A DNA stretch of 64,000 nt from Nesterenkonia ebinurensis. Lineage in GTDB: Bacteria > Actinomycetota > Actinomycetes > Actinomycetales > Micrococcaceae. The stretch spans positions 1 through 64,000 of the forward strand of contig NZ_VWNF01000047.1 of the NCBI RefSeq assembly GCF_008711175.1, given 5' to 3'. A program made the position numbers and the translations under genes. This document shows positions 53,503 through 62,527 of this stretch, piece after piece (the first letter of the stretch is position 1; the number at the start of each line of letters is the position of its first letter). Below the pieces are notes generated by a model. That model did no database searches, was not told where the DNA came from, and worked only from the letters and a program-made list of their open reading frames with translations.

Positions 53503-54960
53503 TTAGATAGTGGTGCGCAGGGGTTCCTCAGGCATCAGTGCATTAGCAAGAACGGCTGGGATCGTCGCACATGCGCCTACTAAGAAGACGGTACCAGCAG
53601 CCTCGGCGTATACAGGATCGCCGCTTCCGACCGTGGGCGCAGCCACCGCGAGCCCACCGACCTGTAGTGCCATGACGGAGCCGAGCACAGAGTTCCAGCT
53701 CGCCGCACCGAAGGTTCGGGAAAAGGAAATGATCGAGCTGGCCTGCCCCACCTGAGCTACTTGGACGGTATTCTGTACGGCAAGCATGAGGTTCTGCATC
53801 TGGGCCCCGAATCCCAGCCCGATAAGAAACAGAATCACAGCCACCTCCCAGGTAGCGGCGGCCCCTGCCACGAGAGAGAGCCCGAAGAACGAAACCGTCA
53901 GTATGACTGCTCCGCCAATAAGCCACCCCTTCCAACGGCCTGTACGGGCGATGAGCCGCCCGCTGATCGTTGTGGAAACTAGATTTCCGCCGATCAGCGG
54001 AACCAGCATCAGTCCCGCTTCTGTGGGACTGAGTCCCCGACCCAATTGTAGGTACTGCATCAAATAGGGCGGCAGCGCCCCCAAAGCTACTGCGATCGAA
54101 ACCGAGGAGATCACAGCCAGGAAGGTGACACGATTGGTGAGCATACGCAGGTGGATCACAGGCTCACGGCTGTGTCGCTCCACTACTACGAACACAATCA
54201 ACAGCACAGCTACCGAACCCAGCAGCACCGCAGACTGCCAGGAAGTCCACGGGAAAAACTCCTCCAGTCCTGCAAGGGACAGCCAAATCGTCACCGCGGA
54301 TACGACGGTCACCAGCAACGCTGCACCCATCACATCGAGCTTGACCTGCCGTCTAACGGCCTGAAGCTTCAGCATGACGGAGAAGACCACCAGCGAGACG
54401 AGGGTCATCGGCACCCCGGTGAGAAAGCACCATCGCCAACCGATCGTGTCGACGATAAGCCCGCCGATTAGTGGTCCACCCATCGTAGAGGTCGTCATGC
54501 ACAGGCCCAGCCACCCCGCATAGCGCCCGCGCCGTCTAGGGGAGATTAGAGAGGCGATAATGGCCATGGTGAGAGTAAGCACCCCGCCCATAGCCACGCC
54601 TTGGAACAGGCGTCCGAGCAGGAGTATTTCCATGGTCGGAGCGAATCCGGCGATCAGGCAGGCAAGGATGAAAATGACACCGGCGGCCTGGAAGAGCTTC
54701 TTCTTCGAGACCGTATCTGCCAGCTTGCCCCAGATAGGAGTCGAAGAGGCATTGGCGAGCAGGTTGATAATCACGACCCAGGAGTACTGAATCTGGTTGC
54801 CGTCCAGTTCCCCGACAATCACCGGCAACGCTGTAAGGACGATGTTCATGGACAGTCCCACGGTGAAAAACACCGAGAGCAGCCCGGCTATGGCCCAGTT
54901 CACCTGTCTCCGGGTCATGCCCTCCGGGATATCGTCAAAATCTGCCGTCGACTGACTCAC
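53503..54960 (-). CDS. MFS transporter, DHA2-like, in the hydroxyproline cluster
   Basis: The 485-residue membrane protein has 14 predicted helices and the DHA2 pattern (NIVLTALPVIVGELDGNQIQ, then STPIWGKLADTVSKKKLFQA, ISPRRRGRYAGWLGLCMTTS). Its GTG overlaps the stop of the flavoenzyme alpha subunit (GTGA), so it belongs to that operon. The family is mostly efflux pumps, so in this setting it may export a toxic intermediate or surplus amino acid; uptake cannot be excluded. Base composition is lower in GC than in the core region. Confidence 0.87.
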   Translation of the reverse strand: MSQSTADFDDIPEGMTRRQVNWAIAGLLSVFFTVGLSMNIVLTALPVIVGELDGNQIQYSWVVIINLLANASSTPIWGKLADTVSKKKLFQAAGVIFILACLIAGFAPTMEILLLGRLFQGVAMGGVLTLTMAIIASLISPRRRGRYAGWLGLCMTTSTMGGPLIGGLIVDTIGWRWCFLTGVPMTLVSLVVFSVMLKLQAVRRQVKLDVMGAALLVTVVSAVTIWLSLAGLEEFFPWTSWQSAVLLGSVAVLLIVFVVVERHSREPVIHLRMLTNRVTFLAVISSVSIAVALGALPPYLMQYLQLGRGLSPTEAGLMLVPLIGGNLVSTTISGRLIARTGRWKGWLIGGAVILTVSFFGLSLVAGAAATWEVAVILFLIGLGFGAQMQNLMLAVQNTVQVAQVGQASSIISFSRTFGAASWNSVLGSVMALQVGGLAVAAPTVGSGDPVYAEAAGTVFLVGACATIPAVLANALMPEEPLRTTI

Positions 54961-56450
54961 GGCGCTTTGAGCGGCCTCGTCTGAGCTCGGCTCTCCGCGA
55001 GGTCAGATAGCCGCACGGGAGCGGCGAGTGGGCGCTTCGCCACTGCTCGGGCGGCTTGCTCCTTTCTTTGATCACCGGAGCTCTTTGCGAGGCAGATGGC
55101 AGCGGCACCGCATATCCGCCCCTGGCACCAGCCCATCCCAGTCCGGGTGGTGCCCTTCAGCCCGCGCGGCTCCTGAGCCGAGAGAGTCTCGGTGGATTCA
55201 CGGATCCGATGGTAGGGCACCTCCTCGCAGCGGCATACCGTGGTCTCCTCCTGCATCCAAGACTCCCAACCAGCCGGCAGCGGATGGGCAGTATGCATGG
55301 CGCGGGCGAAAGCCCGGTGGTTGGCACGTAGGATCTTGTCCCGCTGCGCTGCGGCTGCTTGGCGAGCGCCACGCACCCGATACCCGGCCATCCACGCCGC
55401 AGCGTATCCGGCGATTCGCCCCTCGGCCACTGCTGCAGTGGCACCTGCCACGCCGGTGATCTCCCCGGCCAGGTACAGTCCCTCCACGCTGGAGTGCTGG
55501 CGGGTGTCCACCACGCCAATGAGCGAGCCGTCGATGTCGATCCGGGTTTGCGCGCCGAACTGGACCACCAGTTCCGACTGGGGCACGAACCCCCAACCGA
55601 GTCCGACGAGGTCGACGTCGTTGAAGTGCTTCTCCGTACCTGCCACCACAGCACCGTGCCGGTCGAGACGCGATACCGTGACCTTTTCCGCCCTCTGTTC
55701 TCCGTGAATGGCGGTTACTGCGGTGCGCCGTAAGTACGGCACCCGGTGCTTGGCAAGCAAGCTGATGTACTCAGCTCCCTCAAGACCTTTGGAGGGCACC
55801 AAGGCCGCAGCCACCCCGTGGGGCACCCAGCCGGTGAGATCAGCGGCTTCACACACGGCCGCGACTTCTCCCCCCGCTTGAATGACGGAGGCAGCGGCCG
55901 AGAGCAGGAACGGACCAGTCCCGGCGAGCACAGCCCTGCGGCCAGGGGCTGCTCCCTGAGTCTTGATGAACGCCTGCACACCGCCAGCAGCCATGACCCC
56001 GGGCAAGGTCCACCCCGGCACAGGCAGCTGACGGTCATAGGCTCCGGGACAGAGCACCACCGCGGGTGCCTCAACCGTGATGAGCCCGCGGACACCGTCA
56101 GCGAGCTCCGGAACCGGCTGGACAGTCAGCCCCAGCCCGGTGCCAGTACGCTCCCCAGTGAGCACGTGGTGCCCGGAGAGGTGCTCAACCCGTCCGGTGC
56201 CAATGGCCCGCTCCAGCACCTTGGCGAGTTGGGTGTAGGTGTTCCAGCCGTGGTGCCAGCGCCCGGGATCGGCGTCGTGCTCTTCACTGGCGTGACGCCA
56301 GAATTGGCCGCCCGGGCGGAGAGATTGGTCGATCAGCAGCACCTGCGCCCCGGCGCCAGAGGCCTGGGATGCTGCAGCTAGTCCGGCGGGCCCGGCACCG
56401 ATGACGACGACGTCGCAGTGCTTCTGCCTCACGGAATTTTCCTTGCTCAC
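54957..56450 (-). CDS. D-hydroxyproline dehydrogenase-like alpha subunit (FAD, BFD-type [2Fe-2S])
   Basis: The 497-residue protein starts with a dinucleotide-binding fold (CDVVVIGAGPAGLAAASQAS) and has a second one (PGRRAVLAGTGPFLLSAAAS) and the FAD-closing motif GLYLAGEITGVAGATAAVAE. The C-terminal third has a BFD-like iron-sulfur domain (TVCRCEEVPYHRI and TGMGWCQGRICGAAA, four cysteines). It forms a complex with the gamma and beta subunits encoded just upstream with overlapping codons. Similar three-subunit enzymes oxidise opines, sarcosine-like amines or D-hydroxyproline. The adjacent epimerase and DapA-family genes favour D-hydroxyproline. GTG 56450 overlaps the gamma stop. Confidence 0.87.
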   Translation of the reverse strand: MSKENSVRQKHCDVVVIGAGPAGLAAASQASGAGAQVLLIDQSLRPGGQFWRHASEEHDADPGRWHHGWNTYTQLAKVLERAIGTGRVEHLSGHHVLTGERTGTGLGLTVQPVPELADGVRGLITVEAPAVVLCPGAYDRQLPVPGWTLPGVMAAGGVQAFIKTQGAAPGRRAVLAGTGPFLLSAAASVIQAGGEVAAVCEAADLTGWVPHGVAAALVPSKGLEGAEYISLLAKHRVPYLRRTAVTAIHGEQRAEKVTVSRLDRHGAVVAGTEKHFNDVDLVGLGWGFVPQSELVVQFGAQTRIDIDGSLIGVVDTRQHSSVEGLYLAGEITGVAGATAAVAEGRIAGYAAAWMAGYRVRGARQAAAAQRDKILRANHRAFARAMHTAHPLPAGWESWMQEETTVCRCEEVPYHRIRESTETLSAQEPRGLKGTTRTGMGWCQGRICGAAAICLAKSSGDQRKEQAARAVAKRPLAAPVRLSDLAESRAQTRPLKAP

Positions 56451-56713
56451 CGGGTGCCCCTCTCTGAGGTTTCGATGACCATGCCGTCTTCAGCCGGGAT
56501 GAGGCAGGCCCGTAGGGAGGCTTCCCCGTTGACAGTGACGAGGCAGTCAAAGCACACTCCGATCCCGCAGAAGAGCCCGCGGGGTTCGTTGTTGAACCGT
56601 GTACGCCGCCAGGCGGGACGTTCAGCCGCCAGCATGAGCGCGGCGGCGACGGTCCGCTTGGGCTCTATGGTGATCTCTTCGCCGTCGACAGACAGGGTGA
56701 TCGTCTCGCTCAT
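56447..56713 (-). CDS. D-hydroxyproline dehydrogenase-like gamma subunit, [2Fe-2S] ferredoxin-type
   Basis: This 88-residue protein is a ferredoxin-like electron carrier with Cys49, Cys54, Cys57 (FCGIGVCFDCLVTV) and Cys70 (LRACLIP), the plant-type [2Fe-2S] ligand spacing. Both ends overlap neighbouring genes by 4 bases (ATGA with beta, GTGA with alpha), which fits equimolar synthesis of a three-subunit complex. It probably passes electrons between the two flavins. Confidence 0.9.
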   Translation of the reverse strand: MSETITLSVDGEEITIEPKRTVAAALMLAAERPAWRRTRFNNEPRGLFCGIGVCFDCLVTVNGEASLRACLIPAEDGMVIETSERGTR

Positions 56714-57888
56714 GCGGCCACCTCTGTCAGTTCGCCGAACCGAGTCGGGGAGAAAACCTCAAGGGACAGGTCGGTATCCTCGCCGGCCACCGCCTGAGAG
56801 ATAATCTTGCCAGTGCCCACCGAGAGCCCGATGCCAGCCCCTTCGTGCCCGCAAGCGTGCCAGAGCCCCGGGGCGCGGGGGTCCGGACCGATGACCGGCA
56901 CGTGGTCGGGCACATAGGGGCGGAAGCCGAAGTAGTACCGCAGGACGCGAGTCTCAGCCAGGAATGGGAAGAGCTTTACCGCATTCGTCGCAATCCGTCC
57001 GATCGCCTCTGGGTTGAAAGTGGTGTCAAATCCGCCCCTTTCCCGAGAGGACCCGATGAGGACGGATCCTGCCGGGGTGCCTTCGACCACTGGGGAGGCT
57101 TGGAGCCCGCCGTCGGAAGAACCAACGTTGTCGATGTACTCGGCCGCATAGACCTTACGGAAAATCTTCGGCTCCATCGGCTCGGTGACCAGCACATATC
57201 CGCGGCGAGGTTCGACCGGCACGTTGACCCCGGCAAGCCTGGCCAGCTGGCCACCCCACGGCCCGGCGGCATTGATCACGGCGTCGGCCCAAAAGCTGCC
57301 GCGAGCAGTGATGACGCCTCGGACCTCATCACCGCTGCGGAGGAGGCCGGTGACTTCGGTATATGGCCACATGTGAGCACCGGCCTCGGAGGCCATGCGC
57401 ATCAGGTGTGCAGTGACCAGCATGGGCATGACCTGGGAGTCATCAGGGTAGAACGCGGCGCCGACGGCCTCGTCGGTGACGTTGGGTTCGTAACGTTTCA
57501 GCTCGGCGACGTCGATCTCCTCGACCCGAATGCCGTGTTCACGCTGAACGCGCAGAGCCCGCTGCAAGGAAGCCATCGAGGACTCCTGGGAGGCAACGAT
57601 GATCCCACCCTTGTTCTCGAACTCCCAGAGGTGGGAGTGCTCGGCGAGCTCTCCCTGCCAAAGCTTTAGGGAGTAGTTGGCCAGGTCAAGCTCGGGGCCA
57701 TGTTCCTTGTCCGAAACCAGCAGATTTCCCTCACACTTCGATGAGGTGCCTGAGCCAACTGCTCCTGAGTCCACTACCGCGACCGAGAGTCCCCGGAGGG
57801 CACAGAAGTATGCGATAGCCGCACCCACTGCACCGGAGCCAATGACGAGCACATCGGAGGCATTCACCGCAGGCACCACAATGATCAA
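56710..57888 (-). CDS. D-hydroxyproline dehydrogenase-like beta subunit (DAO-family FAD oxidoreductase)
   Basis: The 392-residue protein is a DAO-fold flavoenzyme: DVLVIGSGAVGAAIAYFCAL at the N-terminus, VINAAGPWGGQLARLAGVNV, and near the C-terminus RPYVPDHVPVIGPDPRAPGL with WHACGHEGAGIGLSVGTGKI. This subunit should carry the amino-acid oxidation site, removing two electrons from D-hydroxyproline to give a pyrroline. TTG 57888 overlaps the GntR stop (TTGA); GTG at 57879 or 57876 are possible starts. It is the first enzyme gene of the beta-gamma-alpha set. Confidence 0.87.
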   Translation of the reverse strand: MIIVVPAVNASDVLVIGSGAVGAAIAYFCALRGLSVAVVDSGAVGSGTSSKCEGNLLVSDKEHGPELDLANYSLKLWQGELAEHSHLWEFENKGGIIVASQESSMASLQRALRVQREHGIRVEEIDVAELKRYEPNVTDEAVGAAFYPDDSQVMPMLVTAHLMRMASEAGAHMWPYTEVTGLLRSGDEVRGVITARGSFWADAVINAAGPWGGQLARLAGVNVPVEPRRGYVLVTEPMEPKIFRKVYAAEYIDNVGSSDGGLQASPVVEGTPAGSVLIGSSRERGGFDTTFNPEAIGRIATNAVKLFPFLAETRVLRYYFGFRPYVPDHVPVIGPDPRAPGLWHACGHEGAGIGLSVGTGKIISQAVAGEDTDLSLEVFSPTRFGELTEVAA

Positions 57889-58625
57889 GAGCTCTCAGGT
57901 GAAGGTTTAGCGATGTCGTGCAGCAGGATAGGAGTGATGTGGGTTGTGCTCTGCCCCTCAGTGCCCTGGGACCACAGCTGGGAGGCATGACCCAGGTGGC
58001 GCATGATGACTTCGTAGGCACCCTCAGCGTCGCCCTCCTCCAGCTTGTTGAGCAGAATAACGTGTTCATAGGCGGAATGGATGAGCTGCCCGTTATCCAC
58101 CAGAGTGCGCAGAGCCTTAAGCCGCGTGCGCCCGCGCAGCTGTGTACAGAGGATGACCAAGTGCGAGTTGCCGGTGTGTTTGAGGATCTCGGCATGGAAG
58201 ACGCGGTCCTCGGCTAGGTAGGTGCGCAAGTCGCCCTCAGCGGCAGCCGCGTTGATTTGGTCGGCCTTGGCGCGCAGGGCTGGGAACTCCTCGGCGGGGA
58301 TGTGCCCGGTGACCGCGTGGACGGCTGGACCTTCGAGCAGCTGCCGCACCGCGGTCATCTCACGAAGGTCTTCCGGAGTCATGACGGTCACCCTGAAGCC
58401 CTTGTTTTTCACCGGAGACACAAGACCTTCATTGGTCAGGTCCATCATTGCTTCACGAACTGGGGTGGCTGACACTCCGAGCGGCTCGGCCAGCGCCGGG
58501 GCGGAGTACAGTTCCCCTTCTTCGAGGTCGCCCACGATAATCGCGGTGCGCAGCGCCTCAGTGACGGTGCTGCGCAGGCTCTTGTACTGCTGGATTGTGC
58601 TCAGCGGAATATCGTGTGCGGCCAT
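57885..58625 (-). CDS. GntR-family regulator with FCD domain
   Basis: The 246-residue protein has an N-terminal winged helix (TVTEALRTAIIVGDLEEGEL, then SAPALAEPLGVSATPVREAM and NEGLVSPVKNKGFRV) and an FCD ligand domain with metal-type residues (EDRVFHAEIL, YEVIMRHLGHA). It probably senses hydroxyproline or a derivative and controls this cluster. It lies inside the operon, between the epimerase and the dehydrogenase genes. TGTAAAAT occurs in the gaps upstream of this gene and of the S33 gene, a possible operator half. Confidence 0.88.
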   Translation of the reverse strand: MAAHDIPLSTIQQYKSLRSTVTEALRTAIIVGDLEEGELYSAPALAEPLGVSATPVREAMMDLTNEGLVSPVKNKGFRVTVMTPEDLREMTAVRQLLEGPAVHAVTGHIPAEEFPALRAKADQINAAAAEGDLRTYLAEDRVFHAEILKHTGNSHLVILCTQLRGRTRLKALRTLVDNGQLIHSAYEHVILLNKLEEGDAEGAYEVIMRHLGHASQLWSQGTEGQSTTHITPILLHDIAKPSPESS

Positions 58626-58695
58626 CTCTTCTGCTCTTCTCTGTTCCTGGGGACTGGGGCGTCACATGTTTCGGTGCAGTGTGACATAGCAGATT

Positions 58696-59697
58696 TTACA
58701 GCTCAAAACCCTCCGGATAAGGATCGGTGGGATCTAGGAAGAACTGAGCTGTCCCAGTGATCCAGGCCCGACCGGTAACCATGGGTACCACGGCATGGTA
58801 ATCCCCCACTCTGGTTTCCTCTGTGAGCCGCCCGATGAACCGGGACCCGATAAAAGACTCGTTAATGAAATCCTCGCCAAGGGCAAGCTCACCTTTGACG
58901 TGCAGCTGCGCCATCCGCGCGCTAGTCCCGGTGCCGCAGGGGGAGCGATCAAACCAGCCAGGATGAATCGCCATGGCATGCCGAGAATGCTGGGCTGTGG
59001 ATCCCGGCGCTTGCAGGTAGACATGGTGACAGCCACGGATATCAGGACGAACCGGATGGACCGGCTCATCGGCCTGGTTGATCGCCGCCATAATCTTCAA
59101 GCCTGCCTGCAGCAGGAGATCTTTGCGTGACTTCTCAAATGGCAATCCCAGCAACTCAAGCTCAACTATGGCATAGAAGTTTCCACCGAAAGCAAGGTCA
59201 TAGGTGACTTCACCGTAGCCAGGGACCTCCACCGTGGCTGCAGTGCGCAGATGGAAGGCCGGCACATTGGTTATCGTGACCGATTCAGCTTGTCCCTCAC
59301 GCACAGCCACTTCGGCGGTGACCAGTCCAGCCGGAGTGTCGAGCCTGATCGTCGTCCTGGGTTCGGTGACCTCCACCATGCCAGTCTCCACCAGCACGGT
59401 GCAGACACCGATGGCGCCATGACCGCACATCGGCAGCAGCCCGGACACTTCAATGAAAAGAACGCCCCAGTCAGCATCATCGCGGGTGGTGGGCTGGAGA
59501 ATGGCTCCACTCATCGCACTGTGCCCGCGGGGTTCACGCATTAGCAGGTTGCGCAGGTGGTCTCGATGCTCCATGAACCACAAACGGCGCTGAGCCATGG
59601 TGGCCCCAGGAATGGGGGCGACTCCACCGGTGATGACCCTCGTGGGCATCCCCTCAGTGTGGGAGTCAACTGTGTGGTAGACGTGATGGGTACGCAC
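58696..59697 (-). CDS. 4-hydroxyproline 2-epimerase (proline racemase family)
   Basis: The 333-residue enzyme interconverts trans-4-hydroxy-L-proline and cis-4-hydroxy-D-proline. Both catalytic cysteines are present, Cys91 in LLPMCGHGAIG and Cys254 in RSPCGTGTSARMAQLHV, so it is an epimerase/racemase rather than the Cys-Thr dehydratase of the same fold. Family signatures DSHTEGMPTRVITGG and FGGNFYAIVE are also clear. The start is ATG 59697 with a GAG-rich but weak upstream site. It follows the DapA-family gene by 9 bases. Hydroxyproline rather than proline specificity is inferred from the neighbours. Confidence 0.9.
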   Translation of the reverse strand: MRTHHVYHTVDSHTEGMPTRVITGGVAPIPGATMAQRRLWFMEHRDHLRNLLMREPRGHSAMSGAILQPTTRDDADWGVLFIEVSGLLPMCGHGAIGVCTVLVETGMVEVTEPRTTIRLDTPAGLVTAEVAVREGQAESVTITNVPAFHLRTAATVEVPGYGEVTYDLAFGGNFYAIVELELLGLPFEKSRKDLLLQAGLKIMAAINQADEPVHPVRPDIRGCHHVYLQAPGSTAQHSRHAMAIHPGWFDRSPCGTGTSARMAQLHVKGELALGEDFINESFIGSRFIGRLTEETRVGDYHAVVPMVTGRAWITGTAQFFLDPTDPYPEGFEL

Positions 59698-59706
59698 AGA
59701 GCGAGC

Positions 59707-60609
59707 CTACTTGTAGCCTTTGGCGAGGGCAGCTTCAGTATCCCGCGTGATCGCCTGGTGCATCCAGCCCGCCAAAGGTCCACGCGGGGGCCGGCATTGA
59801 CCACCTTTCAATCCAACGATGTCCATTGAGAGCTTGATGGCCTGCACGAACTCAGTCTTTGTATCCCACCTTAGCAGTGGGTGCAGTTCCGCGTAGAGCT
59901 CCTTAGCCTTCAGCAGGCCCTCAGGCTCCCCTGAGGTCGACAGCTGGTAAAGCTCCACTGTCGTCTGCGGAATCGCATTCGGATACCCCGAAACCCAACC
60001 TACTGCACCAGCCAAACCAACCTCCAATACCGTGTCATCGGTACCAATAATGATGTCCATCTCGGGAGCAAGCTCTTTAATCTCATAGGCCCGGCGGACA
60101 TCACCGGAGAACTCTTTGACTCCCACCATGTTTCCTTCCTCATGGATGCGGGCGATCAGCCGCGGGTGCAGATCTACCTTGGTGTCAATCGGGTTGTTGT
60201 ATCCCACCACCGGGAGGCCCACCTTACCGACATGACGGTAGTGGTCTACCACCTCATCATCATTGGCCCGGTAGGAGTTTGGAGGAAGCAGCATCAAACA
60301 ATCGGCACCTGCCTCCGCGGCGTGCTCAGCCCACCTCTGAGATTCAAAGGCGCCATAGGCGCCGACTCCAGCCATCACATTGAAGCCTTCAGGTGCTGCT
60401 TCCACTGCAGTCTCAATGACTTTGGCTCGCTCTTCATCGGTGAGCACTTGGTACTCCCCCAACGAACCGTTCGGGGCAACGCCGTCACAGCCATTCTCAG
60501 CAAGCCACACGATGTGCTTCGCGAAGGCATCGAAATCAATTTTAAGGTCATCGGTGTAGGGAAGTGCTGTCGCGACGATTACGCCGTGCCACGGCTTGGA
60601 CTCTGCCAT
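59707..60609 (-). CDS. DapA-family lyase, probable pyrroline-4-hydroxy-2-carboxylate deaminase
   Basis: The 300-residue TIM-barrel protein has the Schiff-base lysine (MVGVKEFSG, Lys165) and the catalytic tyrosine (VVGYNNP, Tyr137), with the phosphate-loop-like GVAPNGSLGEYQVLTDEER. Family members make dihydrodipicolinate, cleave sialic acid, or deaminate pyrroline-4-hydroxy-2-carboxylate to 2-oxoglutarate semialdehyde; the cluster supports the last. ATG 60609 is 10 nt after GGAG, with TTG 60615 as an alternative. The C-terminus has LKGGQCRPPRGPLAGW, as in the deaminase group. Confidence 0.85.
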   Translation of the reverse strand: MAESKPWHGVIVATALPYTDDLKIDFDAFAKHIVWLAENGCDGVAPNGSLGEYQVLTDEERAKVIETAVEAAPEGFNVMAGVGAYGAFESQRWAEHAAEAGADCLMLLPPNSYRANDDEVVDHYRHVGKVGLPVVGYNNPIDTKVDLHPRLIARIHEEGNMVGVKEFSGDVRRAYEIKELAPEMDIIIGTDDTVLEVGLAGAVGWVSGYPNAIPQTTVELYQLSTSGEPEGLLKAKELYAELHPLLRWDTKTEFVQAIKLSMDIVGLKGGQCRPPRGPLAGWMHQAITRDTEAALAKGYK

Positions 60610-60670
60610 TTTCAAGGTGCTCCTTACCCAGGTTGGTAGTGCAGCAGCGCATCGAACTCTGCCGCATGCA

Positions 60671-60699
60671 ATTCTTTCGCAATAAATCTAATATGTCAA
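60671..60699 (-). promoter_or_regulatory. Sigma-70-type promoter upstream of the DapA-family gene
   Basis: On the minus strand TTGACA (60699-60694), 17 bases, then AAGAAT (60676-60671) gives near-consensus -35/-10 spacing in an AT-rich gap of about 125 bases. The -35 overlaps TGTTACAGTTGACA, a possible GntR-binding site. This marks a likely internal transcription start for the catabolic genes. Confidence 0.6.
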
Positions 60700-60735
60700 C
60701 TGTAACATTTCACCGTGTACTGTCTCTGCGAGGTT

Positions 60736-62514
60736 TCACCGTCCAACTGCATAGCCCTGACTTCCACGTGGGTTGGCTGCTGCTCGGAAGAAATCTTTCT
60801 CCCTCGCCACAGCACTCAGCCGGCCTTCCGACCATCCGTCCCCAACGACAAGTTCGTGCCCTCGCCGCCGCAAATCGTCCAGCACGTCCTGTGAGAACCG
60901 GTCCTCGATCATGATCTGGGCTGGGAAGGATTCCCGGGGATAGAACGAGCTGGGTACATGGGTCGAGTGGAAAGCCGGAGCATCAATCGCTTCCTGGAGG
61001 TTCATCTGTCCATGCACCACGTTGAGGAAGAACTGCAGTTGCCATTGGTCCTGGGAGTCACCGCCTGGACTACCGAAAGCCATCCAAGGTCTACCGTCCC
61101 TCAAAGCAAGGGAGGGAGTGAGCGTGGTTCTAGGACAAGCACCGGGACGCAGCGAATTCGGCAGGCCCTCCTCAAGCCAGAACATCTGCCCGCGGGTACT
61201 CAGCGGAAATCCTAGGCCAGGAATGGTAGGGGAAGCCTGGAACCATCCACCGCTTGGCGTGGCGGAGATCATCATGCCGTTACGGTCTACGACATCGACA
61301 TGGCAGGTGTCTCCCCGGGTCTCACCTGTCTTGGCAACAGTAGGCTCCCCGATGCCCGCTGGCAGGCTGACCTGACTGGCATCTGGGCACTTCGGGAGGC
61401 GTGGAGTGCGCCCTCCTGGACTTCCCGGCAACAGCTCCTGGGAGGCGTTCTCCCCGATCAAGGAGCGTCGCTTCTCGGTATATTCGGGAGAAAGTAGGTC
61501 CTCAACCGGGACATCGGTGAATCGTGGGTCGCCGTACCACGCTTCTCGGTCAGCGAAGGCCAATTTGCCGCACTCGACGATTAGGTGGACCCAATCAGCA
61601 GAACCTGGCTGAAGGGACCCCAAGTCGAAATCCTCCAAGAGTGCCAGTTGCTGGAGCATCACGGGACCCTGCCCCCAAGGGCCAGTCTTGCAGACGGTGT
61701 AGTTTCCGTAGTCCAGGCTCAATGGCTCTTCAACGGAGGCTCGCCACTGTGCGAGATCATCAGCTCTCAACAGTCCTGCGTGCCTTCTACCCGAGGTGTC
61801 CAGGACTTCCTGCGTGGTGCAGAAGTGGTCGATCGCCTCCGCTACGAAGCCTTCATACCAAGCGAGCCGCGCAGCTTCGATCTGCGCATCACGGTCTCGA
61901 CCCGCAGACTCCGCCTCTTCTGCAATGCGTTGGTATGTTGCTGCCAGTACCGGGTTTTTCATCAGACTTCCTGCACCAGGAACTTTTCCCTGGGGTAGCC
62001 AGGTATCAGCCGAGCTCGGCCACTCTGTGGTGAAGAGTTCTTGCATCGTCCCTAGAGCGGCAGAGACGCGTTTGAGCACGGGATGACCGGTACCCGCGTA
62101 GTGTATGACAGGCTCCAGCACCTCGCTGACACTCATCGTCCCGTGCCGTTGTAGCAGGCTAAGCCATGCGTCGAAAGCCCCTGGGACAACTGTCGGAAGC
62201 AACCCGGTCCCGGGCATGATGTCAAGACCCAAATCGTTCAGCTTCTTGGGCTCAGCCAATGCGGGGGCTACCCCCTGGCCGTTAATCACCTCAGGCTTCT
62301 GGTTCTCCTCCGACCAGACGATGATGGGCACTTCCCCGCCGGGGCCGTTGAGATGAGGCTCCAGCACCTGCAGCACAAAGCCGGAGGCTACCGCCGCGTC
62401 CGCAGCATTGCCTCCACGGTCCAGGATGCTCATCCCCACAGAGGAGGCGATCCAGTGGGTGGAAGCCACCATCCCGATATTGCCCAGCAGCTCCGGGCGT
62501 GTGGTTTCCAGCAT
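60736..62514 (-). CDS. Gamma-glutamyltransferase-family protein, cytoplasmic
   Basis: The 592-residue Ntn-hydrolase precursor has the large-subunit start NIGMVASTHWIASSVGMSIL with GGNAADAAVASGFVLQVLEP. The likely autocleavage threonine is in GDTCHVDVVDRNGMMISATP, and the small-subunit signature is NSLRPGACPRTTLTPSLALR plus GSPGGDSQDQWQLQFFLNVV. There is no signal peptide, unlike typical periplasmic GGTs. ATG 62514 follows GGAGG closely. In this cluster it may open gamma-glutamyl or related amide bonds of imported peptides; the exact substrate is not known. Confidence 0.85.
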   Translation of the reverse strand: MLETTRPELLGNIGMVASTHWIASSVGMSILDRGGNAADAAVASGFVLQVLEPHLNGPGGEVPIIVWSEENQKPEVINGQGVAPALAEPKKLNDLGLDIMPGTGLLPTVVPGAFDAWLSLLQRHGTMSVSEVLEPVIHYAGTGHPVLKRVSAALGTMQELFTTEWPSSADTWLPQGKVPGAGSLMKNPVLAATYQRIAEEAESAGRDRDAQIEAARLAWYEGFVAEAIDHFCTTQEVLDTSGRRHAGLLRADDLAQWRASVEEPLSLDYGNYTVCKTGPWGQGPVMLQQLALLEDFDLGSLQPGSADWVHLIVECGKLAFADREAWYGDPRFTDVPVEDLLSPEYTEKRRSLIGENASQELLPGSPGGRTPRLPKCPDASQVSLPAGIGEPTVAKTGETRGDTCHVDVVDRNGMMISATPSGGWFQASPTIPGLGFPLSTRGQMFWLEEGLPNSLRPGACPRTTLTPSLALRDGRPWMAFGSPGGDSQDQWQLQFFLNVVHGQMNLQEAIDAPAFHSTHVPSSFYPRESFPAQIMIEDRFSQDVLDDLRRRGHELVVGDGWSEGRLSAVAREKDFFRAAANPRGSQGYAVGR

Positions 62515-62527
62515 ATGTTCTCGCCTC

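Noticed and set aside
54957-57888. Heterotetrameric sarcosine oxidase or opine oxidase
   Set aside because: Subunit layout is compatible, but no folate-binding, sarcosine or opine genes are nearby, while the epimerase and DapA-family genes point to D-hydroxyproline.
58696-59697. trans-3-hydroxyproline dehydratase instead of an epimerase
   Set aside because: The dehydratase has threonine at the second catalytic position; here both cysteines (91 and 254) are present.
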